DNA of 64,000 nt from Brevibacterium antiquum (GTDB lineage: Bacteria > Actinomycetota > Actinomycetes > Actinomycetales > Brevibacteriaceae). Location of the stretch: the NCBI RefSeq assembly GCF_016107655.1, contig NZ_JABASX010000012.1, positions 36,866 to 100,865 of the forward strand, in the 5' to 3' direction. Under the pieces are notes generated by a model that saw only the letters and a program-made list of their open reading frames with translations, searched no databases and was not told the DNA's origin. How positions within the stretch are numbered: position 1 is the stretch's first letter; every line of letters starts with the position of its first letter. The translations under genes were made by a program, and so were the position numbers. This document shows positions 8,997 through 17,754 of this stretch, piece by piece.

Positions 8997-9166
8997 TGTC
9001 TCGTAACTAGCGGTGAGTACACCAATTCGTTCAACAGGTTACAAGACATAGTTGCAAGAATCGCTTGCCTGGCTAGCAACGCCTGAAATCCACGGAACTC
9101 AGGGCAGCGTGGAAGTCCCAGATCCCAGCACCAATGAGACGTCTCGTATCCCTAGGGATACGAGAC
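8997..9166. other. Candidate res site of the 8403-8984 resolvase
   Basis: Three elements share a half-site near TGTCTYGTAACY. TGTCTCGTAACT (8997-9008) faces GGTTACAAGACA (9037-9048), its near-perfect reverse complement. A perfect 26-bp palindrome with arms GTCTCGTATCCCT and AGGGATACGAGAC lies at 9141-9166. The compact palindrome would suit the crossover site and the spaced pair the accessory sites, directly upstream of the resolvase start. The assignment is inferred from layout and shared half-site sequence. Confidence 0.6.
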
Positions 9167-9640
9167 AACTAGTAAGCTCCAGCAGCTGCATCACATCCGA
9201 TTGCAGCTTCCGTTTCAATCAGCGGAGGTCTCTGTTGACTTCCCGACGCTTTTCCAACGTTCCCGAGAAGATGCGAATCTAAGGTAGTCGTTCTGCGAAG
9301 CGAATGACCACCTTGAAAAGCCACTCCATCAATGCGCCCTTAGGTATGCCTCTGAGGCCGATATGACAGGGAAGTTCACCTCTTTCCCTCGAGCCAAGCC
9401 TCGAATTCCTAAGACACATAATGCCCGAGTGCCCCGACACCTCTCCGTCTCGTAACCCCTGGTATCCAAGACTCTGTGAAGGGGCGGAACTCAACCAGAG
9501 ATGGATGAGCGCAGAGCCTCTTCGCGCACAGTGGAATTGACAGTGAGAATGCGTGCTTGTGGAGTCCGTGGGTGGCTCAGCGCTCTTTCGTTATATTCAG
9601 CTTTTCTGCCACCCGGCCACCGAGAGAGTGCGGTGGTCTT
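9167..9640. other. Gene-free spacer
   Basis: Nothing convincing is coded here on either strand; the open frames have atypical composition and no ribosome site. It separates the resolvase/res unit from the 3' end of the TSUP exporter gene. Confidence 0.5.
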
Positions 9641-10411
9641 TCAATTAACGATACTGACAATTGTACTGGTCATAACCGTGGCAGCAACGATGAACACGAG
9701 GCTGGCAAAAGCGATGCGGACGTGTTTGTTGTTGAGTTTGTGTGCCACACGTCCAGCAACGAGTGAGCCGATGATCGCGGGTATCGCGAATGCCAGGGTA
9801 GTGATCCAATCGGGACTGTATCCAGCAGCGTGGGCAGTGAAGCCGGCCGCAGAGTTAATCGCGATGATGATCAGTGATGTCCCGACGGCCTGAGCCATGG
9901 ACAACCCCAGAAAGATTGTCAATGCGGGAACGATGAGGAAGCCTCCGCCGACGCCAAGCAGCCCGGTTAAAAACCCGATTCCCAACCCCACAGTCAAAGA
10001 CTGCAGAAGGTGACTTCGCAGAAAGGAGTTTCTGCCAGTCTCGTCACGGCTGGCTGTCTCTCGGACGGGTGAGAGCATGCGGATTCCTGCAGCGATCATG
10101 ATGACTGCGAAGGCGAGCATTAGCACGGTGTCGTTGACGAGACGGCCAACGGCAGCACCTGCCCACGCCGCTGGGATTCCGGCGGCTCCCACTCGAAGGG
10201 CTATCCGCCAGCTGATACCGGTACGAATACGAGGGAGTACGGCCGCGATTGAGGAGGCTCCGACGACGAGTAGGGCGGAAGGGATCGCTTCGTGGGTGCT
10301 CATCCCCACCCCGTAGACCAGGGCGGGGACGGCGATGATGGAACCGCCGGCCCCGACCAGGCCGAGAACGCCTCCAACCAGGAGACCCAGTACCAGTGCG
10401 GCGGCGATCAC
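9641..10411 (-). CDS. TSUP/TauE-SafE family sulfur-anion exporter
   Basis: Membrane protein of 256 residues with about eight helices and the two family repeats marked by glycine-rich motifs: GLVGAGGSIIAVPALVY in the first half and GLLGVGGGFLIVPALTIF in the second. TSUP proteins move sulfite, thiosulfate or organosulfonates. The GTG start (10411) overlaps the stop of the rhodanese gene (GTGA), so the two are translationally coupled. In cst operons such a protein (TauE) is thought to export sulfite or thiosulfate made by CstB. Confidence 0.87.
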   Translation of the reverse strand: MIAAALVLGLLVGGVLGLVGAGGSIIAVPALVYGVGMSTHEAIPSALLVVGASSIAAVLPRIRTGISWRIALRVGAAGIPAAWAGAAVGRLVNDTVLMLAFAVIMIAAGIRMLSPVRETASRDETGRNSFLRSHLLQSLTVGLGIGFLTGLLGVGGGFLIVPALTIFLGLSMAQAVGTSLIIIAINSAAGFTAHAAGYSPDWITTLAFAIPAIIGSLVAGRVAHKLNNKHVRIAFASLVFIVAATVMTSTIVSIVN

Positions 10412-11034
10412 GAGATCAGGGACTCTCCGCCGGCGGTCTGAGGGGTCGGCAGCTGCAGGATGGCCGATTCGCGGGTCGGTTCTTCGGCGCTGCGATTCCA
10501 GGGCATGGCTGCCAATGCTTTACCCATGGCGCAGGAATTGGTCGCAGCGGAGAAGGTCAATCCGCTGCCGATGGCTCCGGCGAGGATACGGAATTTTGGT
10601 GAGAGGAATTTGCCACCGGCGAGTCCAGTGATGACCAGTGAGCCCGCCACCAGGCGGACTTGGCGTTCCAAGTCCCAACGCTGGGTTCCGCGAACGACAC
10701 TGCCCCCAGCTGCCACGAATGCCGGAACACCGCCAGTGAGAACGTGCAGGGTCTCGATGCCGGCGGCACCGAGTCGCTGGCGGGCTTGTTCGGCGCGAGC
10801 ACCGGACTGGCACACCAATACGACTCGTTGACCAAGCCGTTCGGTCAGTTCATCGGCGTGTTCGGACAGCAGTGGCAACGGAACGTTGTAAGAGCCGCGG
10901 ATATGCACGGATTCGAACTCAGCACCGGTGCGCACGTCGAGGATGATCAAGTCAGTGTGGGCATCGATCCACGAGATCAGAGTTGCCGAATCCACGGTGG
11001 TCACGTCTGCTTCGGTGTGTGGTGATAGTTTCAT
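10408..11034 (-). CDS. Rhodanese with DUF2892 membrane domain
   Basis: A 208-residue protein. The N-terminal rhodanese domain (about 10-110) has DVRTGAEF and the active loop CQSGAR, where Cys carries the persulfide. A C-terminal DUF2892-type part (about 118-185) has two hydrophobic segments and a conserved Cys (TNSCAMG). The layout is like E. coli YgaP, a membrane sulfurtransferase. It lies between cstB and the TSUP gene in one minus-strand operon and probably passes sulfane sulfur between them. Confidence 0.85.
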   Translation of the reverse strand: MKLSPHTEADVTTVDSATLISWIDAHTDLIILDVRTGAEFESVHIRGSYNVPLPLLSEHADELTERLGQRVVLVCQSGARAEQARQRLGAAGIETLHVLTGGVPAFVAAGGSVVRGTQRWDLERQVRLVAGSLVITGLAGGKFLSPKFRILAGAIGSGLTFSAATNSCAMGKALAAMPWNRSAEEPTRESAILQLPTPQTAGGESLIS

Positions 11035-11110
11035 ATGTTCACTTTCGAGTAATGCATGTGCGCTAACGGCTGTTGCCGGTATCGCACATGCCAGCGGTGT
11101 TGCGAGTCAG

Positions 11111-11283
11111 TCAGGGTGTATCGACAGGGCGGCCTTCGGCCCTCCACGCACTCATGCCGCCAGCCATTGTGTCGGCGCGAAAACCGGCGATCCCGAGATC
11201 GGTGGCGGCACGAGCGCTTCGCTTCCCGCCCGTACAGACGGTGATGACAGGCCGGCTGGGTCGAGCTCGTCGATGCAAGTGTC
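11111..11283 (-). pseudogene. Rhodanese C-terminal fragment
   Basis: The minus frame reads ...RPVITVCTGGKRSARAATD and ends GGMSAWRAEGRPVDTP then stop: the last third of a single-domain rhodanese with its active loop CTGGKR. The preceding sequence runs into the end of cstB with no N-terminal half and only a possible TTG start, so I treat it as a truncated gene. It may have been lost by recombination with the similar 3' end of cstB. A short functional product cannot be excluded. Confidence 0.65.
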
Positions 11284-12660
11284 TTAGGCGTTAGCGGGAA
11301 CGTTGACTTCAGCCCAGGCGTGATAGCCGCCGTCCAGATCCCTGACGTCGGCATGACCGAGAGTGCGCAACAGGCTGGCACCGACACTGGAGCGCCAACC
11401 GCCAGCACAGTGGACGAGGACCGGACCTGAGGGAACCTCGTCGTGGCGGCGGGCGAGTTCTGCCAGCGGGATATGCAGTGAGCCGGGCACCGCACCGTCT
11501 TCAACTTCGCCCGGGTTGCGCACATCAACGACGGTGACTCTGCCGTTGCGCAACTGATCGAAGGTTTCAACGTCGACTCGAGGCCCGGTCTCGACGATTC
11601 CACCGAGCTCGGCAAACGCCTGGACGGGAGAGTCAAGATAGCCGGTGACGCGGTCGAAGCCGATCCGGCCCAGCCGCAAAGCAGCCTCATCTTCGCGTCC
11701 CGACTCGGCGATGATGATGATCTCGTCTTCGGCGCCCACGACCATCCCAGCAGTTTCAGCGAAACGTCCATCAAGGCCGACGTTCAGGGATCCAGCGAGG
11801 TGGCCTGCAGCGAAGTCTTGCGGTGAGCGGGTATCAAGTATGGAGGCGCCACGGCCATCGGCATCTTGCAGCTCCCGCATCGACAGGGCATTCAGGGCGC
11901 CGGATGAACCGATCAGCGACCGGTCCTTGCGGTTCAACACCGCGTCGGCAGCGAAGTATTCGGGTATGGCCGGCTGTCCGCTGCGGACCATGGCTACGAA
12001 TTCGTCCTCGGGCATGGGTTGGACAGACAGGTTCATCATCCGCTGGGCACCGATCGTGGATTCGAGCTCGTCGGAGAGGTTCTTCCCGCAAGCAGAACCG
12101 GCACCGTGGGCTGGAAGGACACGAACACTGTCGGGCAGTTGCATCAGCACAGTGTGGATAGACGCATAGAGAGCCCGAGCCAGTTCATCGGGATCGGCAC
12201 CGACAGCGGCGGCCAAATCCGGTCGTCCGACATCGCCGATGAACAGCGCGTCGCCAGTCAAAACAGCTTCCGGTGTGGCATCGCCGGCGTGTTCGCGCAC
12301 CAGGATGCTGATCGACTCCCACGTGTGTCCTGGGGTCTCGAGGACTTCAAGTTCGACCTGTCCGAGAGAGACCTTGTCGCCGTGGCTGAAGGTGCGGATC
12401 TCGTATTCGGTTTCGGCCCGATGACCGTAGCCGATCCACGCTCCGGTAGCGGCTGACAGTTCGAGGTGGCCGGCGACGAAGTCGGCATGGAAGTGGGTGT
12501 TGATCACCCCGCTGATGGTCAGATTATTGGTCTCGGCATCGGCAAGGTACTCCGCGATGTCGCGACGAGGGTCAACGACGATCGCTTGACCGGTGGTTTC
12601 ATCACCGATCAGGTACGAGCCATGGGACAGGCAGCCGAGGTAATACTGCTTCACGATCAT
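11284..12660 (-). CDS. cstB: CstB-like persulfide dioxygenase-rhodanese fusion
   Basis: A 458-residue three-domain protein. Residues 1-240 are a metallo-beta-lactamase-fold persulfide dioxygenase with THFHADFVAGH (H56, H58, D60). Then comes a rhodanese-like domain whose loop reads AESGRED and lacks the catalytic Cys, and a C-terminal active rhodanese with CAGGWR. This order (dioxygenase, dead rhodanese, live rhodanese) is that of Staphylococcus CstB, which turns persulfides into thiosulfate via sulfite. ATG 12660 follows GGAGG; the longer frame lacks a site. It is divergent from cstR across two operators. Confidence 0.9.
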   Translation of the reverse strand: MIVKQYYLGCLSHGSYLIGDETTGQAIVVDPRRDIAEYLADAETNNLTISGVINTHFHADFVAGHLELSAATGAWIGYGHRAETEYEIRTFSHGDKVSLGQVELEVLETPGHTWESISILVREHAGDATPEAVLTGDALFIGDVGRPDLAAAVGADPDELARALYASIHTVLMQLPDSVRVLPAHGAGSACGKNLSDELESTIGAQRMMNLSVQPMPEDEFVAMVRSGQPAIPEYFAADAVLNRKDRSLIGSSGALNALSMRELQDADGRGASILDTRSPQDFAAGHLAGSLNVGLDGRFAETAGMVVGAEDEIIIIAESGREDEAALRLGRIGFDRVTGYLDSPVQAFAELGGIVETGPRVDVETFDQLRNGRVTVVDVRNPGEVEDGAVPGSLHIPLAELARRHDEVPSGPVLVHCAGGWRSSVGASLLRTLGHADVRDLDGGYHAWAEVNVPANA

Positions 12661-12709
12661 GTCATCCTCCAAAAGGGTTGTTGTGGGGTGATGCAAATCA
12701 GTCTGACAT

Positions 12710-12747
12710 ATACCCCACCGGGTATGCAATAAGCCCCTGGGGGTATA
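12710..12747. promoter_or_regulatory. Two CsoR/CstR-type operators in divergent promoter
   Basis: ATACCC-CACC-GGGTAT (12710-12725) is a perfect repeat. About five bases on, TAAGCCCCTGGGGGTATA (12730-12747) is a weaker second copy. Both have the A/T-rich-C-tract, G-tract-A/T-rich form bound by CsoR-family tetramers. They sit between cstB and cstR, so CstR probably represses both directions until persulfides modify it. Confidence 0.78.
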
Positions 12748-12761
12748 TACTTGCTAAGTAA

Positions 12762-13043
<282 letters not shown>

Positions 13044-13109
13044 GCAGTCTCAGTGACCGCGCGAAGTGTTCTTCGAGCAAATGCAGGAACAGCCATTAAG
13101 GAGCAGCAG

Positions 13110-13526
13110 ATGAGCTACACCCACACGATCACCGCCAACCTTTCCTACGCTGACGCCGTGGAACGGACCAAGCAGGCCCTGTCTGATCAGGGGTTCGGTG
13201 TCCTCTCTGAGATCGATGTGCGATCCACCTTCGAGAACAAACTCGGCACCGATGCCGCAGACGAAATCGGCGACTATGTCATCCTGGGCGCTTGCAACCC
13301 CGGATTGGCTCAGCGCGGCCTCACTGCAGAGCCGGATCTGGGGACGCTGCTACCCTGCAATGTCGTTGTACGCCGCGGCCCGTTACCCGACACCACAGTG
13401 GTACAGGCCATTGACCCGCAAACCATGGTCGACATCAGTGGCACTGCCGCTGTCAGAGACGTAGCCGACGATGCCAATACTCGGCTGCGCGCCGCACTAG
13501 CGCAACTGCCCAGCGCCGGGGCCTGA
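13110..13526 (+). CDS. DUF302-domain protein
   Basis: A 138-residue protein with a DUF302 fold: YADAVERTKQALSDQGFGVLSEIDV, then LGACNPGLAQRGL and LLPCNVVVRR, each with one Cys. Function is not established; DUF302 genes often sit in sulfur and metal operons. ATG 13110 follows AAGGAG; the longer frame from 13053 lacks support. It follows cstR by 66 bases and is probably in the same transcript. Confidence 0.8.
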   Translation: MSYTHTITANLSYADAVERTKQALSDQGFGVLSEIDVRSTFENKLGTDAADEIGDYVILGACNPGLAQRGLTAEPDLGTLLPCNVVVRRGPLPDTTVVQAIDPQTMVDISGTAAVRDVADDANTRLRAALAQLPSAGA

Positions 13527-13872
13527 AGGTCCGTTCAAGCGGCCACTGCTGATTGAGATAGACACCTAGGCGCTACCCGTTCCTGTCGTTGTCAAGCTGG
13601 AGCCGAGCGATCGGTATAAGAAACCAGCCGCGGCAACTGTCTGAAACCTTTCGTGCCGAAAGTGTGCATACGGCACCTGAAAACTGCGCAATCACCTTCT
13701 GAACTAACGATTGCAGTCCGATTCGCACGTGAACTACCTCATAGCCAATCCATTTCAAAACCCATGGCATACAAGACTCCGCGTAGGCCAGGGCTGAAAA
13801 CAGATAGGCGATAATCTCAGAGCTGCCACCGAGTGTTGCGAGAAAACTGCCATTGAGCGCTGAAGCTCGCAC

Positions 13873-14452
13873 GAGAATGAGCACCGCCGGCCAGGACGCG
13901 CAACTCCAACTCGATGTACTCGTCGATGCTGAGTCCACAAACGGGGTGTGTACTACGCCGTCATCTCCGGCAGTAAAATCGCAAGACAGCGGTCGAGTAT
14001 AAAGCGACTGCTCGACTATTCCGAGGACGGCGACACCGTCGTAGTGTGGCGCATCGACCATCTCGGACCATCGCTGCTCGATGTGCTCGCAACCGTGGAC
14101 CTTCTCCACGATGGGGGAGCGAAGGTCCGGTCGATCTCAGACAACATTGATCCTGACACATCATCGCGGTGGATGACGCGGGGAATGCTCGCCACGTTGG
14201 CCGAGTACGAACGCGAACTCATCACCGAACGCGTCAATGCTGGCATCGCCGCGGCTAAACAGAACGGGACGCAGTTCGACCGTCCACCAGTTGACCCAGA
14301 CGAGATCGCTGAGAAGCCGGCAATCGCTGAAAACGGTCGCGCGAAAGGACGCACTGCCCAAGGACGCAACCCGTCTCGTCGGCTGGTCACGAGCAACCTT
14401 GTACCGCCACCGTTACGCCACCTGCAATCACGAAACCTTGATCGAGCCGGAG
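13873..14452 (+). pseudogene. Decayed serine recombinase related to 2108-2710
   Basis: The sequence tracks the 2108 recombinase from ATGAGCACCGCCGGCCAGGA through SGSKIARQR, DGDTVVVWRIDHLG, the long helix YERELITERVNAG and the DNA-binding tail, but with frameshifts near 13950 and 14370 and changed key motifs (FDRPPVDPDE for FGRPP). Before it the start and first residues are unrecognisable. No transposase follows. It is the scar of another Tn552-like insertion and brackets, with the intact copy, the Cd/Hg/sulfur block. Confidence 0.85.
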
Positions 14453-14810
14453 TGATATTGGCCACCGGTGCAGTGACACACTGCATACTGATGGCAAAGT
14501 CTCCAGCCATTGCTCAGCATGCCGGCACTGGCCGGTCTCGCTATCAATAGATCAGTATCGCGCCGCAAGCCGAGCGCTGAAAATCCGGTCACACTGAACT
14601 CAACATCCCCTCACCAGCGCCAGAATTTCAACGATACGGGAATTGCTGACAGCTTTGTCTTCCTTGGTGTCATCGCGTTGTGCTGCTCGCCGTGGGGAGG
14701 GAATCGTATGCTGGCCGGACGCGGTTGGCCAAATGTAGTTCTCAAGGACATTTCACGCAAAGTTCACTATCAGAGGCACAGTACAGCTCAGGTCGAGCAT
14801 TCTCTCAATC

Positions 14811-14835
14811 AGGCATGAATATAATCATCGTGCCT
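14811..14835 (+). promoter_or_regulatory. Promoter with imperfect palindrome before the SbnA-like operon
   Basis: A consensus -10 TATAAT (14820-14825) lies in an imperfect dyad, AGGCATGA-ATATAA-TCAT-CG-TGCCT. The overlap suggests repression of the genes from 14930 on, perhaps by a metal-responsive regulator; no regulator is assigned. A clear -35 is not seen. The rest of 14453-14929 holds no gene that I can support. Confidence 0.4.
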
Positions 14836-14929
14836 TGTTTTTTCATGAGCACGAACTGCTGGCTGGAAAGACTCACCGCACATTTGCTGACCGCCCAAGG
14901 GCGTTCCCGATGCTGAGAAAGGAGTGCCC

Positions 14930-15418
14930 GTGAAATCTATGCAGGATCTACTTGCGACCGTTCGTCGCCGTGAAGCATCAGTGAACGTGCCCCTGGGCGC
15001 GCGTCGTGTGTTTCAGCTCCTTGTCATGCTCGCGGCAGTTGCTTTCGTCCTGCATCTTGCGGCTCTCCAGCACAGCAGTCCCAGCAGTCATCTGTCACAC
15101 GGGGAACATGCCGGTAGTACTGCTGACGTCCAAACTGAAAGCTCGACCGAGACATCCGCGGCCGCTGACTCTACGTTCGGAAAATCGGATCTAGGTTCCT
15201 CGATGGCTACTGCTATCGACGTTGACCATGACCACGAGTTCGAATGCGACGAGCCGTCTGCGTTGAGGGTGGACACGACCACGCTCGGCCTGGGGCCAGC
15301 ATTACCCTGCTTGCAGGTCATCCCTCGGATCGAGCTGACTTATCCCATACAGGTCTTGTCAGACCAGGTCAGACATGCTCCCAATCTCGTTTGCGAGCTT
15401 TGCATTCAACGGATTTAG
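14930..15418 (+). CDS. Hypothetical His-containing membrane-anchored protein
   Basis: A 162-residue protein I do not recognise. It has a basic cytoplasmic start, one transmembrane helix at about 26-45 (VFQLLVMLAAVAFVLHLA), then an outside part with a short His run (HSSPSSHLSHGEH), a Ser/Thr/Glu linker, VDHDHEFEC and a C-terminal CELC. The His and Cys groups suggest metal binding. GTG 14930 has GGAG five bases before it; GTG 14924 overlaps that site. It leads the SbnA-like operon, and a short hairpin separates it from the next gene. Confidence 0.6.
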   Translation: MKSMQDLLATVRRREASVNVPLGARRVFQLLVMLAAVAFVLHLAALQHSSPSSHLSHGEHAGSTADVQTESSTETSAAADSTFGKSDLGSSMATAIDVDHDHEFECDEPSALRVDTTTLGLGPALPCLQVIPRIELTYPIQVLSDQVRHAPNLVCELCIQRI

Positions 15419-15423
15419 AAGAA

Positions 15424-15444
15424 CCGCGCGTATCCAACGCGCGG
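15424..15444 (+). terminator. GC hairpin between 14930 gene and SbnA-like gene
   Basis: CCGCGCGT-ATCCA-ACGCGCGG forms a perfect 8-bp stem six bases after the stop codon. There is no T run, so it may attenuate or process the transcript rather than end it. Confidence 0.45.
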
Positions 15445-15496
15445 CCCTTCACCTTCTCTGAAACGCAATGCATCACGTGAACGAAAGTAGACAGTC

Positions 15497-16486
15497 ATGC
15501 CCGAAAACATCCACAACTCCTTAATGACCTGTGTCGGAAACACCCCCTTGCTCCGGTTGGATCGCTGCTTCCCCGATCCTTCTCGAGAGGTTATCGCCAA
15601 ACTTGAGATGCTCAATCCGGCAGGCAGCATGAAAGACCGACCGGCACGTTTCATCATCGAACACGGATTGAACTCCGGACTGTTGCGCCCTGGAATGCGC
15701 CTAATTGAAAGTACTTCAGGCAACCTTGGAGTCGCGTTAGCCACCATGGCCAAACTGAACGATCTCACATTCACAGCGGTGGTGGACCCGAAAACCACGT
15801 CGACGAACCTCCGTTTGCTCAAGACCGTTGGAGCTGACATTGAGATGGTGAGCGAACAAGACGAGCACGGCGGATACCTCGGTACCCGCGTTCGCCGAGC
15901 CCAGGAACTCGCCGCCGGAGACCCCGACAGTGTGTGGGTCAATCAGTACGCCAACGAACTGAACTGGCGTGCTTACCACGAGACCGCTGGCCAAGAGATA
16001 TTGGAGGCGATCGATGAACCTGTTGATTTCCTCGTTGCGGCTGTCTCGACTACGGGATCGATCCTGGGATTGGCGCGGCGACTACGAGACAAGTTCCCGA
16101 AAATGCAAGTGGTTGCGGTCGACGCTGTGGGATCGGTCATCTTCGGTGCACCTCCTGCATCCCGGGAAATCCCTGGGTATGGGGCAAGCCGCGTCCCGGA
16201 ATTGTTCTCCCCGTCCGAGATCGATGACGTCATCCATGTTGACGATGCCAGCGCCGCTCAGGGGTGCCGGCACTTGGTGGCCACCGAAGGTGTGCTGGGA
16301 GGTGGATCCTCAGGGGCAGTAGTTGCCGCGCTGCAGGAGCTGCTACCTAAAACGCCGGTCGGTAGCCGAATTCTGACTGTTTTGCCCGACCGTGGAGAAC
16401 GGTACCTGGATATGGTTTACGACGACGAGTGGGTGGCTAACCTCCCTGCCCCGCAGCATGAGCCGGCAGCTGTCGTTTCGTCGTGA
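15497..16486 (+). CDS. sbnA: SbnA-like PLP enzyme (N-(2-amino-2-carboxyethyl)-glutamate synthase type)
   Basis: A 329-residue fold-type II PLP enzyme. It fits Staphylococcus SbnA better than CysK: NPAGSMKDRPARFIIEHGL with PLP lysine K46, ESTSGNLGVALA, VVDPKTTSTNLRLLK, HGGYL, WVNQYANELNW, VSTTGSI, VDAVGSVIFG and GYGASRVPE. SbnA condenses O-phosphoserine with glutamate to ACEGA, the precursor of diaminopropionate in staphyloferrin B. SbnB, which cleaves ACEGA, is absent here, so the product may be the adduct itself or a relative. The GTGA overlap with the MFS gene shows coupling. Confidence 0.85.
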   Translation: MPENIHNSLMTCVGNTPLLRLDRCFPDPSREVIAKLEMLNPAGSMKDRPARFIIEHGLNSGLLRPGMRLIESTSGNLGVALATMAKLNDLTFTAVVDPKTTSTNLRLLKTVGADIEMVSEQDEHGGYLGTRVRRAQELAAGDPDSVWVNQYANELNWRAYHETAGQEILEAIDEPVDFLVAAVSTTGSILGLARRLRDKFPKMQVVAVDAVGSVIFGAPPASREIPGYGASRVPELFSPSEIDDVIHVDDASAAQGCRHLVATEGVLGGGSSGAVVAALQELLPKTPVGSRILTVLPDRGERYLDMVYDDEWVANLPAPQHEPAAVVSS

Positions 16487-17754
16487 CGACGCAGCAAGTC
16501 GTCACCCGCAAATCTCTGCGTTGGGAATTGCGCGGCTACGACTCGCGCAACATGGCTCTGCTGTGGGTGGGACAGTTCGTCAACACTGCCGGGCTGATGA
16601 TGCTGGTACCGATCATGCCCTTTTACTTGGATCAGATCGGGACCAGTGGTACCGCCGAGACACAGACATGGGCGGGAGTCGCAATTGCTGCCCCTGCCTT
16701 GGCCCTGACTGTGGCGACCCCGTTGTGGGCAAAGCTCGGCGATCGTATCGGTCGCAAATGGATGGTGGTTCGAGCACTTCTCGGATTAGCGGTGGCCATG
16801 CTCGTCATGGCGACCGCCGCCACCCCGTTAGCTCTCGTCGCAGGGCGACTGCTTCAAGGATTTCTCGGCGGGGTCGTCGAAGCCGCTTCGGCGTTCGCCG
16901 GGTCGACCGGGTCGAATAAGAAGCGCGGATCATCGTTAGGGAAATCCTTCAGCGCTACTGCTGCCGGGGCGCTGGCCGGTCCCATTGCCGGAGGGCTACT
17001 TGTCGGCACCGGCGGGTTGAAGCTGCTGATGTTCAGCATCGCGATCTTGGCCACGGTCCTGGCTATCGTGTGCGCCGTCGGACTGCGCGAGCCCCAGCGG
17101 CGTCAGCAAAACACCACCAACCCCACTCGGAATGGCAAATCCCGTCAGCACGGAACGCTACGTCAAGTACCAGGAGCTACCACGCTGGCACTGGCCGCGG
17201 CAGCAGTCTATTTCGGAGTGTACGGTCTCATCCCCGTCTACGCGCTGCACGTCGACCGTATTGTCGACAGTGGGGATTCGGGAAGCCTCTGGGTGGGGAT
17301 CCTTCACTCTGTGATGTGGTCGGGAACGTTGGTCGGATCGTTCTGGTGGGGGAGACGCAACGACGCCACAGGGCGTCCGCTGCATGCCCTTGCGCTTGCC
17401 ATCGGAGGTTGCGCCGTGAGCATCGCGGTGCTCGCGTTGCCTCTCTCACCCTTCCTGATGCTCCCGCTTCGACTTGTGCAGGGATTCTGCTTCGCAGCGC
17501 TGGCACAATCTCTGTTCCATCACTTCAGTCACCACGCACCAGATTCTCAGAAGAGCTCTTTCATCGGTACAGCCAATAGTTTTCTGCTCGTTGGCCAATC
17601 TGCTGGCCCGCTATTGGCTGGCCCGTTAGTCGGAGCTCTATCAATCCCGACCGTCATTTTGATCATGGCCGGAGCCTGCTTGCTCAGCTTCGTCCTCGTT
17701 CTCCCGGCGGTACGAACAAAACAACAACAAAACTTTATGAGGACTACATGTTAA
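16483..17754 (+). CDS. MFS exporter, probably for the SbnA-pathway product
   Basis: A 423-residue major facilitator with about 12 helices, the loop 2-3 motif AKLGDRIGRKWMVVRALLG, GRLLQGFLGG, and a cytoplasmic linker around residues 205-225 (QRRQQNTTNPTRN). The start is GTG 16483, overlapping the SbnA-like stop. In the staphyloferrin B cluster an MFS protein (SbnD) exports the product, and this gene occupies the equivalent role. Substrate is inferred from context only. Its stop overlaps the next ATG (ATGTTAA). Confidence 0.82.
   Translation: MTTQQVVTRKSLRWELRGYDSRNMALLWVGQFVNTAGLMMLVPIMPFYLDQIGTSGTAETQTWAGVAIAAPALALTVATPLWAKLGDRIGRKWMVVRALLGLAVAMLVMATAATPLALVAGRLLQGFLGGVVEAASAFAGSTGSNKKRGSSLGKSFSATAAGALAGPIAGGLLVGTGGLKLLMFSIAILATVLAIVCAVGLREPQRRQQNTTNPTRNGKSRQHGTLRQVPGATTLALAAAAVYFGVYGLIPVYALHVDRIVDSGDSGSLWVGILHSVMWSGTLVGSFWWGRRNDATGRPLHALALAIGGCAVSIAVLALPLSPFLMLPLRLVQGFCFAALAQSLFHHFSHHAPDSQKSSFIGTANSFLLVGQSAGPLLAGPLVGALSIPTVILIMAGACLLSFVLVLPAVRTKQQQNFMRTTC

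Noticed and set aside
11031..11774. Long minus-strand frame overlapping cstB
   Set aside because: It runs out of frame through cstB; the real content below 11284 is a rhodanese fragment in another frame.
13573..14109. Minus-strand frame of 178 residues
   Set aside because: It is antisense to the decayed recombinase and lacks a ribosome site and family features.
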